DNA of 64,000 bases from Megachile rotundata (GCF_050947335.1 NW_027473486.1:1-64000); one strand, 5' to 3'. Counted from the stretch's first letter, positions 26,901 through 40,100 are shown. The notes: generated from the sequence alone by a model not told the origin. Made by a program: numbers and translations.

Positions 26901-28050
26901 TTGTCGTTCTATCGATCATATAAGCATAATATGGCTAATAATATGAGTTAGATTGATAATAATAAGAGTAATAAGTATAGTACTTGTCGTTCTATCGATC
27001 ATATACGCATAATATGGCTAATAATATGAGTTAGATTGATAATAATAAGAGTAATGAGTATAGTAATTGTAGTTCTATCGATCATATCTGCATAATATGG
27101 TTAATAATATGAGTTATATTCATAATAATAAGAGTAATAAGTATAGTAATTGTCGTTCTATCGATCATATAAGCATAATATGGCTAATAATATGAGTTAG
27201 CTTGATAATAATAAGAGTAATAAGTATAGTAATTGTCGTTCTATCGATCATTTAAGCATAATATGGCTAATAATATGAGTTAGATTGATAATAATAAGAG
27301 TAATAAGTATAGTAATTGTCGTTCTATCGATCATTTAAGCATAATATGGCTAATAATATGAGTTAGGTTGATAAAAATAAGAATAATAAGTATAGTAATT
27401 GTCGTTCTGTCGATCATATAAGCATAATATGGCTAATAATATGGGTTAGCTTGATAATAATAAGAGTAATAAGTACAGTAATTGTCGTTCTATCGATCAT
27501 ATAAGCATAATATGGCTAATAATATGAGTTAGATTGATAATAATAAGAGTAATAAGTATAGTACTTGTCGTTCTATAGATCATATACGCATAATATGGCT
27601 AATAATATGAGTTAGATTGATAATAGTATGAGTATTAGGTATAGTAATTGTCGTTCTATCGATCATTTAAGCATAATATGGCTAATAATATGAGTTAGAT
27701 TGATAATAATAAGAGTAATGAGTATAGTAATTGTAGTTCTATCGATCATATCTGCATAATATGGTTAATAATATGAGTTAGATTCATAATAATAAGAGTA
27801 ATAAGTATAGTAATTGTCGTTCTATCGATCATATAAGCATAATATGGCTAATAATATGAGTTAGCTTGATAATAATAAGAGTAATAAGTATAGTAATTGT
27901 CGTTCTATCGATCATTTAAGCATAATATGGCTAATAATATGAGTTAGATTGATAATAATAAGAGTAATAAGTATAGTAATTGTCGTTCTATCGATCATTT
28001 AAGCATAATACGGCTAATAATATGAGTTAGGTTGATAAAAATAAGAATAA
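20998..28050. repeat. Super-HOR, copy 2 (85 monomers, 7053 bp)
   Basis: The first 70 monomers (20998-26805) are collinear with copy 1. Private changes include 'aacaat' in p (21745), G58 in i (22574), 'taacc' in y (25063) and 'gccta' in s2 (25561). The tail holds only 15 monomers (26806-28050): one 7-monomer unit with a hybrid b, and one 8-monomer unit. Copy 1 has 32 here, so the size difference comes from the number of 8-monomer units. Confidence 0.9.
26972..27054. repeat. Hybrid b/c monomer (b*) lacking one monomer
   Basis: It begins as b (C12, C35) but ends in the plain tail of c and is followed directly by d, so one monomer of the 8-monomer unit is missing. The following d (27055) has T63 ('ttatattc'). 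The b* form recurs at 40167, 45893, 55270 and 59918, but there the next d carries 'cataacaat' instead. The T63 d lies one HOR unit later in three of those copies, and in the fourth it is part of the hybrid at 60582. Confidence 0.8.
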
Positions 28051-29378
28051 TAAGTATAGTAATTGTCGTTCTGTCGATCATATAAGCATAATATGGCTAA
28101 TAATATGGGTTAGCTTGATAATAATAAGAGTAATAAGTATAGTAATTGTCGTTCTATCGATCATTTAAGCATAATATGACTAATAATATGAGTAAGATTG
28201 ATAATAATAATAGTAATAAGTGTAGAAATTGTCGTTCTATCGATCATATCTGCATAATATGGCTAATAATATGAGTTAGATTGATAATGATATGAGTAAT
28301 AAGTATAGTAATTGTCGTTCTATCGATCATATCTGCATAATATGGCTAATAATATGAGTTAGATTGATAATAGTAAGTGTAATAAGTACAGTAATTGTCG
28401 TTCTGTCGATCATATAAGCATAATATGGCTAATAATATGAGTTAGATTGATAATAATAAGAGTAGTGAGTATAGTAATTGCCGTTCTATCCATCATATAA
28501 GCATAATATGTCTAATAATATGAGTTAGGTTGATAATAATAGGAGTAATAAGTATAGTAAATGTCGTGCTGTCGATCATATCTGCATAATATGGTTAATA
28601 ATATGAGTTAGATTAATAATAGTGAGTGTAATAAGTATAGTAATTGTCGTTCTATCGATCATATTAACATAATATGGTTAATAATATGAGTTAGATTAAT
28701 AATAATAAGAGTAATAAGTACAGTAATTGTCGTTCTATCGATCATATAAGCATAATATGGTTAATAATATGAGTTAGATTGATAACAATAAGAGTAATAA
28801 GTACAGTAATTGTCGTTCTATCGATAATATAAGCATAATATGGCTAATAATATGAGTTAGATCGATAATGATATGAGTAATAAGTACAGTAATTGTCGTT
28901 CTATCGATCATATAAGCATAATATGGCTAATAATATGAGTTAGATTGATAATAGTATGAGTAATAGGTATAGTAATTGTCGTTCTATCGATCATATAAGC
29001 ATAATATGGCTAATAATATGAGTTAGATTGATAATAGTAAGTATAATAAGTACAGTAATTGTCGTTCTGTCGATCATATAAGCATAATATGGCTAATAAT
29101 ATGAGTTAGATTGATAATAATAAGAGTAGTGAGTATAGTAATTGTCGTTCTATCGATCATATAAGCATAATATGGCTAATAATATGAGTTAGATTGATAA
29201 TAATAAGAGTAATAAGTATAGTAATTGTCGTTCTATCGATCATTTAAGCATAATATGGCTAATAATATGAGTTAGGTTGATAATAATAAGAGTAATAAGT
29301 ATAGTAATTGTCGTTCTATCGATCATTTAAGCATAATATGGCTAAAAATATGGGTTAGCTTGATAATAATAAGAGTAA
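28051..29378. repeat. Derived 16-monomer block h-W-X-j-k-l-m-n-o-p-q-r-k-s-u-v
   Basis: This resembles the 12534 block (C26 in l, G23 in m) but ends in u-v like the 13944 block. It has A36 in n ('attaac', 28632) and the W-X pair in place of f-i. A closely matching block lies at 57013-58340 and again at 61578-62905, about 29 kb and 33.5 kb downstream. v at 29296 has a private 'aaaaatatg' and X at 28217 a private 'tagaaattg'. Confidence 0.85.
28134..28299. repeat. W-X hybrid pair: probable gene-conversion patch
   Basis: W starts as f ('tttaag') and ends as w (A61, tail 'gataataataatag'), with a private A46. X starts as x (G6, 'tatctg') and ends as i (tail 'gatatgag'). In the ancestral order (12617-12782, 21081-21246) these two places hold f and i, with the same neighbours h and j. 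The patch therefore replaces sequence from about position 46 of one monomer to about position 66 of the next, with no change in length. Copies of the pair lie at 41993, 47719, 57096 and 61661. Confidence 0.8.
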
Positions 29379-30374
29379 TAAGTATAGTAATTGTCGTTCT
29401 ATCGATCATTTAAGCATAATATGGCTAATAATATGAGTTAGATTGATAATAATAAGAGTAATAAGTATAGTAATTGTCGTTCTATCGATCATATAAGCAT
29501 AATATGGCTAATAATATGAGTTAGATCGATAATGATATGAGTAATAAGTATAGTAATTGTCGTTCTATCGATCATATCTGCATAATATGGCTAATAATAT
29601 GAGTTAGATTGATAATAGTAAGTGTAATAAGTACAGTAATTGTCGTTCTGTCGATCATATAAGCATAATATGGCTAATAATATGAGTTAGATTGATAATA
29701 ATAAGAGTAGTGAGTATAGTAATTGCCGTTCTATCGATCATATAAGCATAATATGTCTAATAATATGAGTTAGGTTGATAATAATAGGAGTAATAAGTAT
29801 AGTAAATGTCGTGCTATCGATCATATCTGCATAATATGGTTAATAATATGAGTTAGATTAATAATAGTGAGTGTAATAAGTATAGTAATTGTCGTTCTAT
29901 CGATCATATTAGCATAATATGGTTAATAATATGAGTTAGATTAATAATAATAAGAGTAATAAGTACAGTAATTGTCGTTCTATCGATCATATAAGCATAA
30001 TATGGTTAATAATATGAGTTAGATTGATAACAATAAGAGTAATAAGTACAGTAATTGTCGTTCTATCGATAATATAAGCATAATATGGCTAATAATATGA
30101 GTTAGATCGATAATGATATGAGTAATAAGTACAGTAATTGTCGTTCTATCGATCATATAAGCATAATATGGCTAATAATATGAGTTAGATTGATAATAGT
30201 ATGAGTAATAGGTATAGTAATTGTCGCTCTATCGATCATATAAGCATAATATGGCTAATAATATGAGTTAGATTGATAATAGTAAGTGTAATAAGTACAG
30301 TAATTGTCGTTCTGTCGATCATATAAGCATAATATGGCTAATAATATGAGTTAGATTGATAATAATAAGAGTAG
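29379..30374. repeat. 12-monomer block f-i-j-k-l-m-n-o-p-q-r-k
   Basis: This matches the start of the 14-monomer block at 15272, including C19 in r (30209). It then passes into a hybrid s/t monomer at 30375. Confidence 0.8.
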
Positions 30375-30456
30375 TGAGTATAGTAATTGTCGTTCTATCG
30401 ATCATTAAGCATAATATGGCTAGTAATATGAGTTAGATTGATAATAATAAGAGTAA
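30375..30456. repeat. 82 bp hybrid s/t monomer
   Basis: It starts with the G2 of s and continues with the t marks: one T missing from the 31-33 run, and G50. One monomer has been lost between s and t compared with 16268-16432. It is one of the nine 82 bp monomers. Confidence 0.85.
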
Positions 30457-30622
30457 TAAGTATAGTAATTGTCGTTCTATCGATCATTTAAGCATAATAT
30501 GGCTAATAATATGAGTTAGGTAGATAAAAATAAGAATAATAAGTATAGTAATTGTCGTTCTATCGATCATACAAGCATAATATGGTTAATAATATGAGTT
30601 AGATTGATAATAATAAGAGTAA
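30457..30622. repeat. A1-A2 pair, a left-domain relic inside the HOR region
   Basis: A1 ('tttaag', 'taggtagat') and A2 ('tacaag', T47) sit here between t and w. The same order t-A1-A2-w occurs in the left domain at 6392-6723 and 7969-8300. In the other seven right-domain contexts where t comes before w, the pair is absent (for example 16351-16515). I found it nowhere else downstream of about 8.2 kb. Confidence 0.85.
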
Positions 30623-31369
30623 TAAGTATAGTAATTGTCGTTCTATCGATCATATAAGCATAATATGGCTAATAATATGAGTAAGATTGATAGTAATAAT
30701 AGTAATAAGTGTAGTAATTGTCGTTCTATCGATCATATCTGCATAATATGGCTAATAATATGAGTTAGATTGATAATAATAAGAGTAATAAGTATAGTAA
30801 TTGTCCTTCTATCGATCATTTAAGCATAATATGGCTAATAATATGAGTTAGGTTGATAAAAATAAGAATAATAAGTATAGTAATTGTCGTTCTGTCGATC
30901 ATATAAGCATAATATGGCTAATAATATGAGTTAGATTGATAATAATAAGAGTAATAAGTATAGTACTTGTCGTTCTATCGATCATATAAGCATAATATGG
31001 CTAATAATATGAGTTAGATTGATAATAGTATGAGTAATAGGTATAGTAATTGTCGTTCTATCGATCATATAAGCATAATATGGCTAATAATATGACTTAG
31101 ATTGATAATAGTAAGTGTAATAAGTACAGTAATTGTCATTCTGTCGATCATATAAGCATAATATGGCTAATAATATGAGTTAGATTGATAATAATAAGAG
31201 TAGTGAGTATAGTAATTGCCGTTCTATCGATCATATAAGCATAATATGGCTAATAACATGAGTTAGATTGATAATAATAAGAGTAATAAGTATAGTAATT
31301 GTCGTTCTATCGATCATATAAGCATAATATGGCTAATAATATGAGTTAGATTGATAATAGTATGAGTAT
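30623..31369. repeat. w-x-y-z-b2-r2-k2-l2 block ending in a hybrid s2/b' monomer
   Basis: This is a copy of the 16433 block, but b2 at 30955 has the usual G67 instead of A67. The last monomer (31287) has the plain s2 start and the 'gtatgagtat' tail of b'. It joins directly to c at 31370, so the d2-e-f triplets and h' found in the full copy have been deleted. Confidence 0.8.
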
Positions 31370-33776
31370 TAGGTATAGTAATTGTCGTTCTATCGATCAT
31401 TTAAGCATAATATGGCTAATAATATGAGTTAGATTGATAATAATAAGAGTAATGAGTATAGTAATTGTAGTTCTATCGATCATATCTGCATAATATGGTT
31501 AATAATATGAGTTAGATTCATAATAATAAGAGTAATAAGTATAGTAATTGTCGTTCTATCGATCATATAAGCATAATATGGCTAATAATATGAGTTAGCT
31601 TGATAATAATAAGAGTAATAAGTATAGTAATTGTCGTTCTATCGATCATTTAAGCATAATATGGCTAATAATATGAGTTAGATTGATAATAATAAGAGTA
31701 ATAAGTATAGTAATTGTCGTTCTATCGATCATTTAAGCATAATATGGCTAATAATATGAGTTAGGTTGATAAAAATAAGAATAATAAGTATAGTAATTGT
31801 CGTTCTGTCGATCATATAAGCATAGTATGGCTAATAATATGGGTTAGCTTGATAATAATAAGAGTAATAAGTACAGTAATTGTCGTTCTATCGATCATAT
31901 AAGCATAATATGGCTAATAATATGAGTTAGATTGATAATAATAAGAGTAATAAGTATAGTACTTGTCGTTCTATCGATCATATACGCATAATATGGCTAA
32001 TAATATGAGTTAGATTGATAATAGTATGAGTATTAGGTATAGTAATTGTCGTTCTATCGATCATTTAAGCATAATATGGCTAATAATATGAGTTAGATTG
32101 ATAATAATAAGAGTAATGAGTATAGTAATTGTAGTTCTATCGATCATATCTGCATAATATGGTTAATAATATGAGTTAGATTCATAATAATAAGAGTAAT
32201 AAGTATAGTAATTGTCGTTCTATCGATCATATAAGCATAATATGGCTAATAATATGAGTTAGCTTGATAATAATAAGAGTAATAAGTATAGTAATTGTCG
32301 TTCTATCGATCATTTAAGCATAATATGGCTAATAATATGAGTTAGATTGATAATAATAAGAGTAATAAGTATAGTAATTGTCGTTCTATCGATCATTTAA
32401 GCATAATATGGCTAATAATATGAGTTAGGTTGATAAAAATAAGAATAATAAGTATAGTAATTGTCGTTCTATCGATCATTTAAGCATAATATGGCTAATA
32501 ATATGAGTTAGATTGATAATAATAAGAGTAGTGAGTATAGTAATTGCCGTTCTATCGATCATATAAGCATAATATGTCTAATAATATGAGTTAGGTTGAT
32601 AATAATAGGAGTAATAAGTATAGTAAATGTCGTGCTGTCGATCATATCTGCATAATATGGTTAATAATATGAGTTAGATTAATAATAGTGAGTGTAATAA
32701 GTATAGTAATTGTCGTTCTATCGATCATATTAACATAATATGGTTAATAATATGAGTTAGATTAATAATAATAAGAGTAATAAGTACAGTAATTGTCGTT
32801 CTATCGATCATATAAGCATAATATGGTTAATAATATGAGTTAGATTGATAACAATAAGAGTAATAAGTACAGTAATTGTCGTTCTATCGATAATATAAGC
32901 ATAATATGGCTAATAATATGAGTTAGATCGATAATGATATGAGTAATAAGTACAGTAATTGTCGTTCTATCGATCATATAAGCATAATATGGCTAATAAT
33001 ATGAGTTAGATTGATAATAGTATGAGTAATAGGTATAGTAATTGTCGTTCTATCGATCATATAAGCATAATATGGCTAATAATATGAGTTAGATTGATAA
33101 TAGTAAGTATAATAAGTACAGTAATTGTCGTTCTGTCGATCATATAAGCATAATATGGCTAATAATATGAGTTAGATTGATAATAATAAGAGTAGTGAGT
33201 ATAGTAATTGTCGTTCTATCGATCATATAAGCATAATATGGCTAATAATATGAGTTAGATTGATAATAATAAGAGTAATAAGTATAGTAATTGTCGTTCT
33301 ATCGATCATTTAAGCATAATATGGCTAATAATATGAGTTAGGTTGATAATAATAAGAGTAATAAGTATAGTAATTGTCGTTCTATCGATCATTTAAGCAT
33401 AATATGGCTAATAATATGGGTTAGCTTGATAATAATAAGAGTAATAAGTATAGTAATTGTCGTTCTATCGATCATTTAAGCATAATGTGGCTAATAATAT
33501 GAGTTAGATTGATAATAATAAGAGTAATAAGTATAGTAATTGTCGTTCTATCGATCATATAAGCATAATATGGCTAATAATATGAGTTAGATCGATAATG
33601 ATATGAGTAATAAGTATAGTAATTGTCGTTCTATCGATCATATCTGCATAATATGGCTAATAATATGAGTTAGATTGATAATAGTAAGTGTAATAAGTAC
33701 AGTAATTGTCGTTCTGTCGATCATATAAGCATAATATGGCTAATAATATGAGTTAGATTGATAATAATAAGAGTAG
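31370..33776. repeat. 38-monomer duplication, copy 1 (offset 3154 bp)
   Basis: The order is c-d-e-f-g, then h(G41)-a-b-c-d-e-f-g, then the hybrid f/k (32449), then l-m-n-o-p-q-r-k-s-u-v-f-i-j-k. The segment recurs at 34524-36847. Both copies share G23 in m, A36 in n and the same deletion junction f/k, so the junction is older than the duplication. Confidence 0.85.
32449..32531. repeat. Hybrid f/k monomer
   Basis: It has an f start ('tttaag', no C7 or G23) and a k tail ending in G83, and is followed by l. Compared with the g-h-f-i-j-k-l order at 20915-21413, the stretch from h to k has been reduced to one monomer. The same hybrid is at 35603, with a private 'gagata' there. A similar one at 42906 is followed by s. 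Confidence 0.85.
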
Positions 33777-33859
33777 TGAGTATAGTAATTGTCGTTCTAT
33801 CGATCATTTAAGCATAATATGGCTAATAATATGGGTTAGCTTGATAATAATAAGAGTAA
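33777..33859. repeat. Hybrid s/v monomer beginning a local v-f repeat
   Basis: It has a G2 start of s type followed by the v end (G58, C64). The next monomer (33860) is an f with G43 ('aatgtgg'), the same rare mark as f at 33445 five monomers upstream. This suggests a local duplication by crossover between k-s and u-v neighbours. Confidence 0.75.
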
Positions 33860-34523
33860 TAAGTATAGTAATTGTCGTTCTATCGATCATTTAAGCATAA
33901 TGTGGCTAATAATATGAGTTAGATTGATAATAATAAGAGTAATAAGTATAGTAATTGTCGTTCTATCGATCATATAAGCATAATATGGCTAATAATATGA
34001 GTTAGATTGATAATAATAAGAGTAATGAGTATAGTAATTGTAGTTCTATCGATCATTTAAGCATAATATGGCTAATAATATGAGTTAGATTCATAATAAT
34101 AAGAGTAATAAGTATAGTAATTGTCGTTCTATCGATCATATAAGCATAATATGGCTAATAATATGAGTTAGCTTGATAATAATAAGAGTAATAAGTATAG
34201 TAATTGTCGTTCTATCGATCATTTAAGCATAATATGGCTAATAATATGAGTTAGATTGATAATAATAAGAGTAATAAGTATAGTAATTGTCGTTCTATCG
34301 ATCATTTAAGCATAATATGGCTAATAATATGAGTTAGGTTGATAAAAATAAGAATAATAAGTATAGTAATTGTCGTTCTGTCGATCATATAAGCATAATA
34401 TGGCTAATAATATGAGTTAGCTTGATAATAATAAGAGTAATAAGTATAGTACTTGTCGTTCTATCGATCATATAAGCATAATATGGCTAATAATATGAGT
34501 TAGATTGATAATAGTATGAGTAT

Positions 34524-36847
34524 TAGGTATAGTAATTGTCGTTCTATCGATCATTTAAGCATAATATGGCTAATAATATGAGTTAGATTGATAATAATAA
34601 GAGTAATGAGTATAGTAATTGTAGTTCTATCGATCATATCTGCATAATATGGTTAATAATATGAGTTAGATTCATAATAATAAGAGTAATAAGTATAGTA
34701 ATTGTCGTTCTATCGATCATATAAGCATAATATGGCTAATAATATGAGTTAGCTTGATAATAATGAGAGTAATAAGTATAGTAATTGTCGTTCTATCGAT
34801 CATTTAAGCATAATATGGCTAATAATATGAGTTAGATTGATAATAATAAGAGTAATAAGTATAGTAATTGTCGTTCTATCGATCATTTAAGCATAATATG
34901 GCTAATAATATGAGTTAGGTTGATAAAAATAAGAATAATAAGTATAGTAATTGTCGTTCTGTCGATCATATAAGCATAGTATGGCTAATAATATGGGTTA
35001 GCTTGATAATAATAAGAGTAATAAGTACAGTAATTGTCGTTCTATCGATCATATAAGCATAATATGGCTAATAATATGAGTTAGATTGATAATAATAAGA
35101 GTAATAAGTATAGTACTTGTCGTTCTATCGATCATATACGCATAATATGGCTAATAATATGAGTTAGATTGATAATAGTATGAGTATTAGGTATAGTAAT
35201 TGTCGTTCTATCGATCATTTAAGCATAATATGGCTAATAATATGAGTTAGATTGATAATAATAAGAGTAATGAGTATAGTAATTGTAGTTCTATCGATCA
35301 TATCTGCATAATATGGTTAATAATATGAGTTAGATTCATAATAATAAGAGTAATAAGTATAGTAATTGTCGTTCTATCGATCATATAAGCATAATATGGC
35401 TAATAATATGAGTTAGCTTGATAATAATAAGAGTAATAAGTATAGTAATTGTCGTTCTATCGATCATTTAAGCATAATATGGCTAATAATATGAGTTAGA
35501 TTGATAATAATAAGAGTAATAAGTATAGTAATTGTCGTTCTATCGATCATTTAAGCATAATATGGCTAATAATATGAGTTAGGTTGATAAAAATAAGAAT
35601 AATAAGTATAGTAATTGTCGTTCTATCGATCATTTAAGCATAATATGGCTAATAATATGAGATAGATTGATAATAATAAGAGTAGTGAGTATAGTAATTG
35701 CCGTTCTATCGATCATATAAGCATAATATGTCTAATAATATGAGTTAGGTTGATAATAATAGGAGTAATAAGTATAGTAAATGTCGTGCTGTCGATCATA
35801 TCTGCATAATATGGTTAATAATATGAGTTAGATTAATAATAGTGAGTGTAATAAGTATAGTAATTGTCGTTCTATCGATCATATTAACATAATATGGTTA
35901 ATAATATGAGTTAGATTAATAATAATAAGAGTAATAAGTACAGTAATTGTCGTTCTATCGATCATATAAGCATAATATGGTTAATAATATGAGTTAGATT
36001 GATAACAATAAGAGTAATAAGTACAGTAATTGTCGTTCTATCGATAATATAAGCATAATATGGCTAATAATATGAGTTAGATCGATAATGATATGAGTAA
36101 TAAGTACAGTAATTGTCGTTCTATCGATCATATAAGCATAATATGGCTAATAATATGAGTTAGATTGATAATAGTATGAGTAATAGGTATAGTAATTGTC
36201 GTTCTATCGATCATATAAGCATAATATGGCTAATAATATGAGTTAGATTGATAATAGTAAGTATAATAAGTACAGTAATTGTCGTTCTGTCGATCATATA
36301 AGCATAATATGGCTAATAATATGAGTTAGATTGATAATAATAAGAGTAATAAGTATAGTAATTGTCGTTCTATCGATCATTTAAGCATAATATGGCTAAT
36401 AATATGAGTTAGGTTGATAATAATAAGAGTAATAAGTATAGTAATTGTCGTTCTATCGATCATTTAAGCATAATATGGCTAATAATATGGGTTAGCTTGA
36501 TAATAATAAGAGTAATAAGTATAGTAATTGTCGTTCTATCGATCATTTAAGCATAATGTGGCTAATAATATGAGTTAGATTGATAATAATAAGAGTAATA
36601 AGTATAGTAATTGTCGTTCTATCGATCATATAAGCATAATATGGCTAATAATATGAGTTAGATCGATAATGATATGAGTAATAAGTATAGTAATTGTCGT
36701 TCTATCGATCATATCTGCATAATATGGCTAATAATATGAGTTAGGTTGATAATAGTAAGTGTAATAAGTACAGTAATTGTCGTTCTGTCGATCATATAAG
36801 CATAATATGGCTAATAATATGAGTTAGATTGATAATAATAAGAGTAG
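34524..36847. repeat. 38-monomer duplication, copy 2
   Basis: This is collinear with 31370-33776 at +3154 bp. At 36267 a hybrid k/s monomer (C7, G23 but ending in A83) removes one monomer, after which the offset is 3071. A private change is 'gagata' in the f/k hybrid (35603); j at 36682 has G64, a mark that recurs in later copies (42657, 48383, 51453). Confidence 0.8.
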
Positions 36848-37179
36848 TGAGTATAGTAATTGCCGTTCTATCGATCATATAAGCATAATATGTCTAATAA
36901 TATGAGTTAGGTTGATAATAATAGGAGTAATAAGTATAGTAAATGTCGTGCTATCGATCATATCTGCATAATATGGTTAATAATATGAGTTAGATTAATA
37001 ATAGTGAGTGTAATAAGTATAGTAATTGTCGTTCTATCGATCATATTAGCATAATATGGTTAATAATATGAGTTAGATTAATAATAATAAGGGTAATAAG
37101 TACAGTAATTGTCGTTCTATCGATCATATAAGCATAATATGGTTAATAATATGAGTTAGATTGATAACAATAAGAGTAA

Positions 37180-40100
37180 TAAGTACAGTAATTGTCGTTC
37201 TATCGATCATTTAAGCATAATATGGCTAATAATATGAGTTAGATTGATAATAATAAGAGTAGTGAGTATAGTAATTGTCGTTCTATCGATCATATAAGCA
37301 TAATATGGCTAATAATATGAGTTAGATTGATAATAATAAGAGTAATAAGTATAGTAATTGTCGTTCTATCGATCATTAAGCATAATATGGCTAGTAATAT
37401 GAGTTAGATTGATAATAATAAGAGTAATAAGTATAGTAATTGTCGTTCTATCGATCATATAAGCATAATATGGCTAATAATATGAGTAAGATTGATAGTA
37501 ATAATAGTAATAAGTGTAGTAATTGTCGTTCTATCGATCATATCTGCATAATATGGCTAATAATATGAGTTAGATTGATAATAATAAGAGTAATAAGTAT
37601 AGTAATTGTCCTTCTATCGATCATTTAAGCATAATATGGCTAATAATATGAGTTAGGTTGATAAAAATAAGAATAATAAGTATAGTAATTGTCGTTCTGT
37701 CGATCATATAAGCATAATATGGCTAATAATATGAGTTAGATTGATAATAATAAGAGTAATAAGTATAGTACTTGTCGTTCTATCGATCATATAAGCATAA
37801 TATGGCTAATAATATGAGTTAGATTAATAATAGTATGAGTAATAGGTATAGTAATTGTCGTTCTATCGATCATATAAGCATAATATGGCTAATAATATGA
37901 CTTAGATTGATAATAGTAAGTGTAATAAGTACAGTAATTGTCATTCTGTCGATCATATAAGCATAATATGGCTAATAATATGAGTTAGATTGATAATAAT
38001 AAGAGTAGTGAGTATAGTAATTGCCGTTCTATCGATCATATAAGCATAATATGGCTAATAACATGAGTTAGATTGATAATAATAAGAGTAATAAGTATAG
38101 TAATTGTCGTTCTATCGATCATATAAGCATAATATGGCTAATAATATGAGTTAGATTGATAATAATAAGAGTAATGAGTATAGTAATTGTAGTTCTATCG
38201 ATCATTTAAGCATAATATGGCTAATAATATGAGTTAGATTCATAATAATAAGAGTAATAAGTATAGTAATTGTCGTTCTATCGATCATATAAGCATAATA
38301 TGGCTAATAATATGAGTTAGCTTGATAATAATAAGAGTAATAAGTATAGTAATTGTCGTTCTATCGATCATTTAAGCATAATATGGCTAATAATATGAGT
38401 TAGATTGATAATAATAAGAGTAATGAGTATAGTAATTGTAGTTCTATCGATCATTTAAGCATAATATGGCTAATAATATGAGTTAGATTCATAATAATAA
38501 GAGTAATAAGTATAGTAATTGTCGTTCTATCGATCATATAAGCATAATATGGCTAATAATATGAGTTAGCTTGATAATAATAAGAGTAATAAGTATAGTA
38601 ATTGTCGTTCTATCGATCATTTAAGCATAATATGGCTAATAATATGAGTTAGATTGATAATAATAAGAGTAATAAGTATAGTAATTGTCGTTCTATCGAT
38701 CATTTAAGCATAATATGGCTAATAATATGAGTTAGGTTGATAAAAATAAGAATAATAAGTATAGTAATTGTCGTTCTGTCGATCATATAAGCATAATATG
38801 GCTAATAATATGAGTTAGCTTGATAATAATAAGAGTAATAAGTATAGTACTTGTCGTTCTATCGATCATATAAGCATAATATGGCTAATAATATGAGTTA
38901 GATTGATAATAGTATGAGTATTAGGTATAGTAATTGTCGTTCTATCGATCATTTAAGCATAATATGGCTAATAATATGAGTTAGATTGATAATAATAAGA
39001 GTAATGAGTATAGTAATTGTAGTTCTATCGATCATATCTGCATAATATGGTTAATAATATGAGTTAGATTCATAATAATAAGAGTAATAAGTATAGTAAT
39101 TGTCGTTCTATCGATCATATAAGCATAATATGGCTAATAATATGAGTTAGCTTGATAATAATAAGAGTAATAAGTATAGTAATTGTCGTTCTATCGATCA
39201 TTTAAGCATAATATGGCTAATAATATGAGTTAGATTGATAATAATAAGAGTAATAAGTATAGTAATTGTCGTTCTATCGATCATTTAAGCATAATATGGC
39301 TAATAATATGAGTTAGGTTGATAAAAATAAGAATAATAAGTATAGTAATTGTCGTTCTGTCGATCATATAAGCATAGTATGGCTAATAATATGGGTTAGC
39401 TTGATAATAATAAGAGTAATAAGTACAGTAATTGTCGTTCTATCGATCATATAAGCATAATATGGCTAATAATATGAGTTAGATTGATAATAATAAGAGT
39501 AATAAGTATAGTACTTGTCGTTCTATCGATCATATACGCATAGTATGGCTAATAATATGAGTTAGATTGATAATAGTATGAGTATTAGGTATAGTAATTG
39601 TCGTTCTATCGATCATTTAAGCATAATATGGCTAATAATATGAGTTAGATTGATAATAATAAGAGTAATGAGTATAGTAATTGTAGTTCTATCGATCATA
39701 TCTGCATAATATGGTTAATAATATGAGTTAGATTCATAATAATAAGAGTAATAAGTATAGTAATTGTCGTTCTATCGATCATATAAGCATAATATGGCTA
39801 ATAATATGAGTTAGCTTGATAATAATAAGAGTAATAAGTATAGTAATTGTCGTTCTATCGATCATTTAAGCATAATATGGCTAATAATATGAGTTAGATT
39901 GATAATAATAAGAGTAATAAGTATAGTAATTGTCGTTCTATCGATCATTTAAGCATAATATGGCTAATAATATGAGTTAGGTTGATAAAAATAAGAATAA
40001 TAAGTATAGTAATTGTCGTTCTGTCGATCATATAAGCATAATATGGCTAATAATATGGGTTAGCTTGATAATAATAAGAGTAATAAGTACAGTAATTGTC

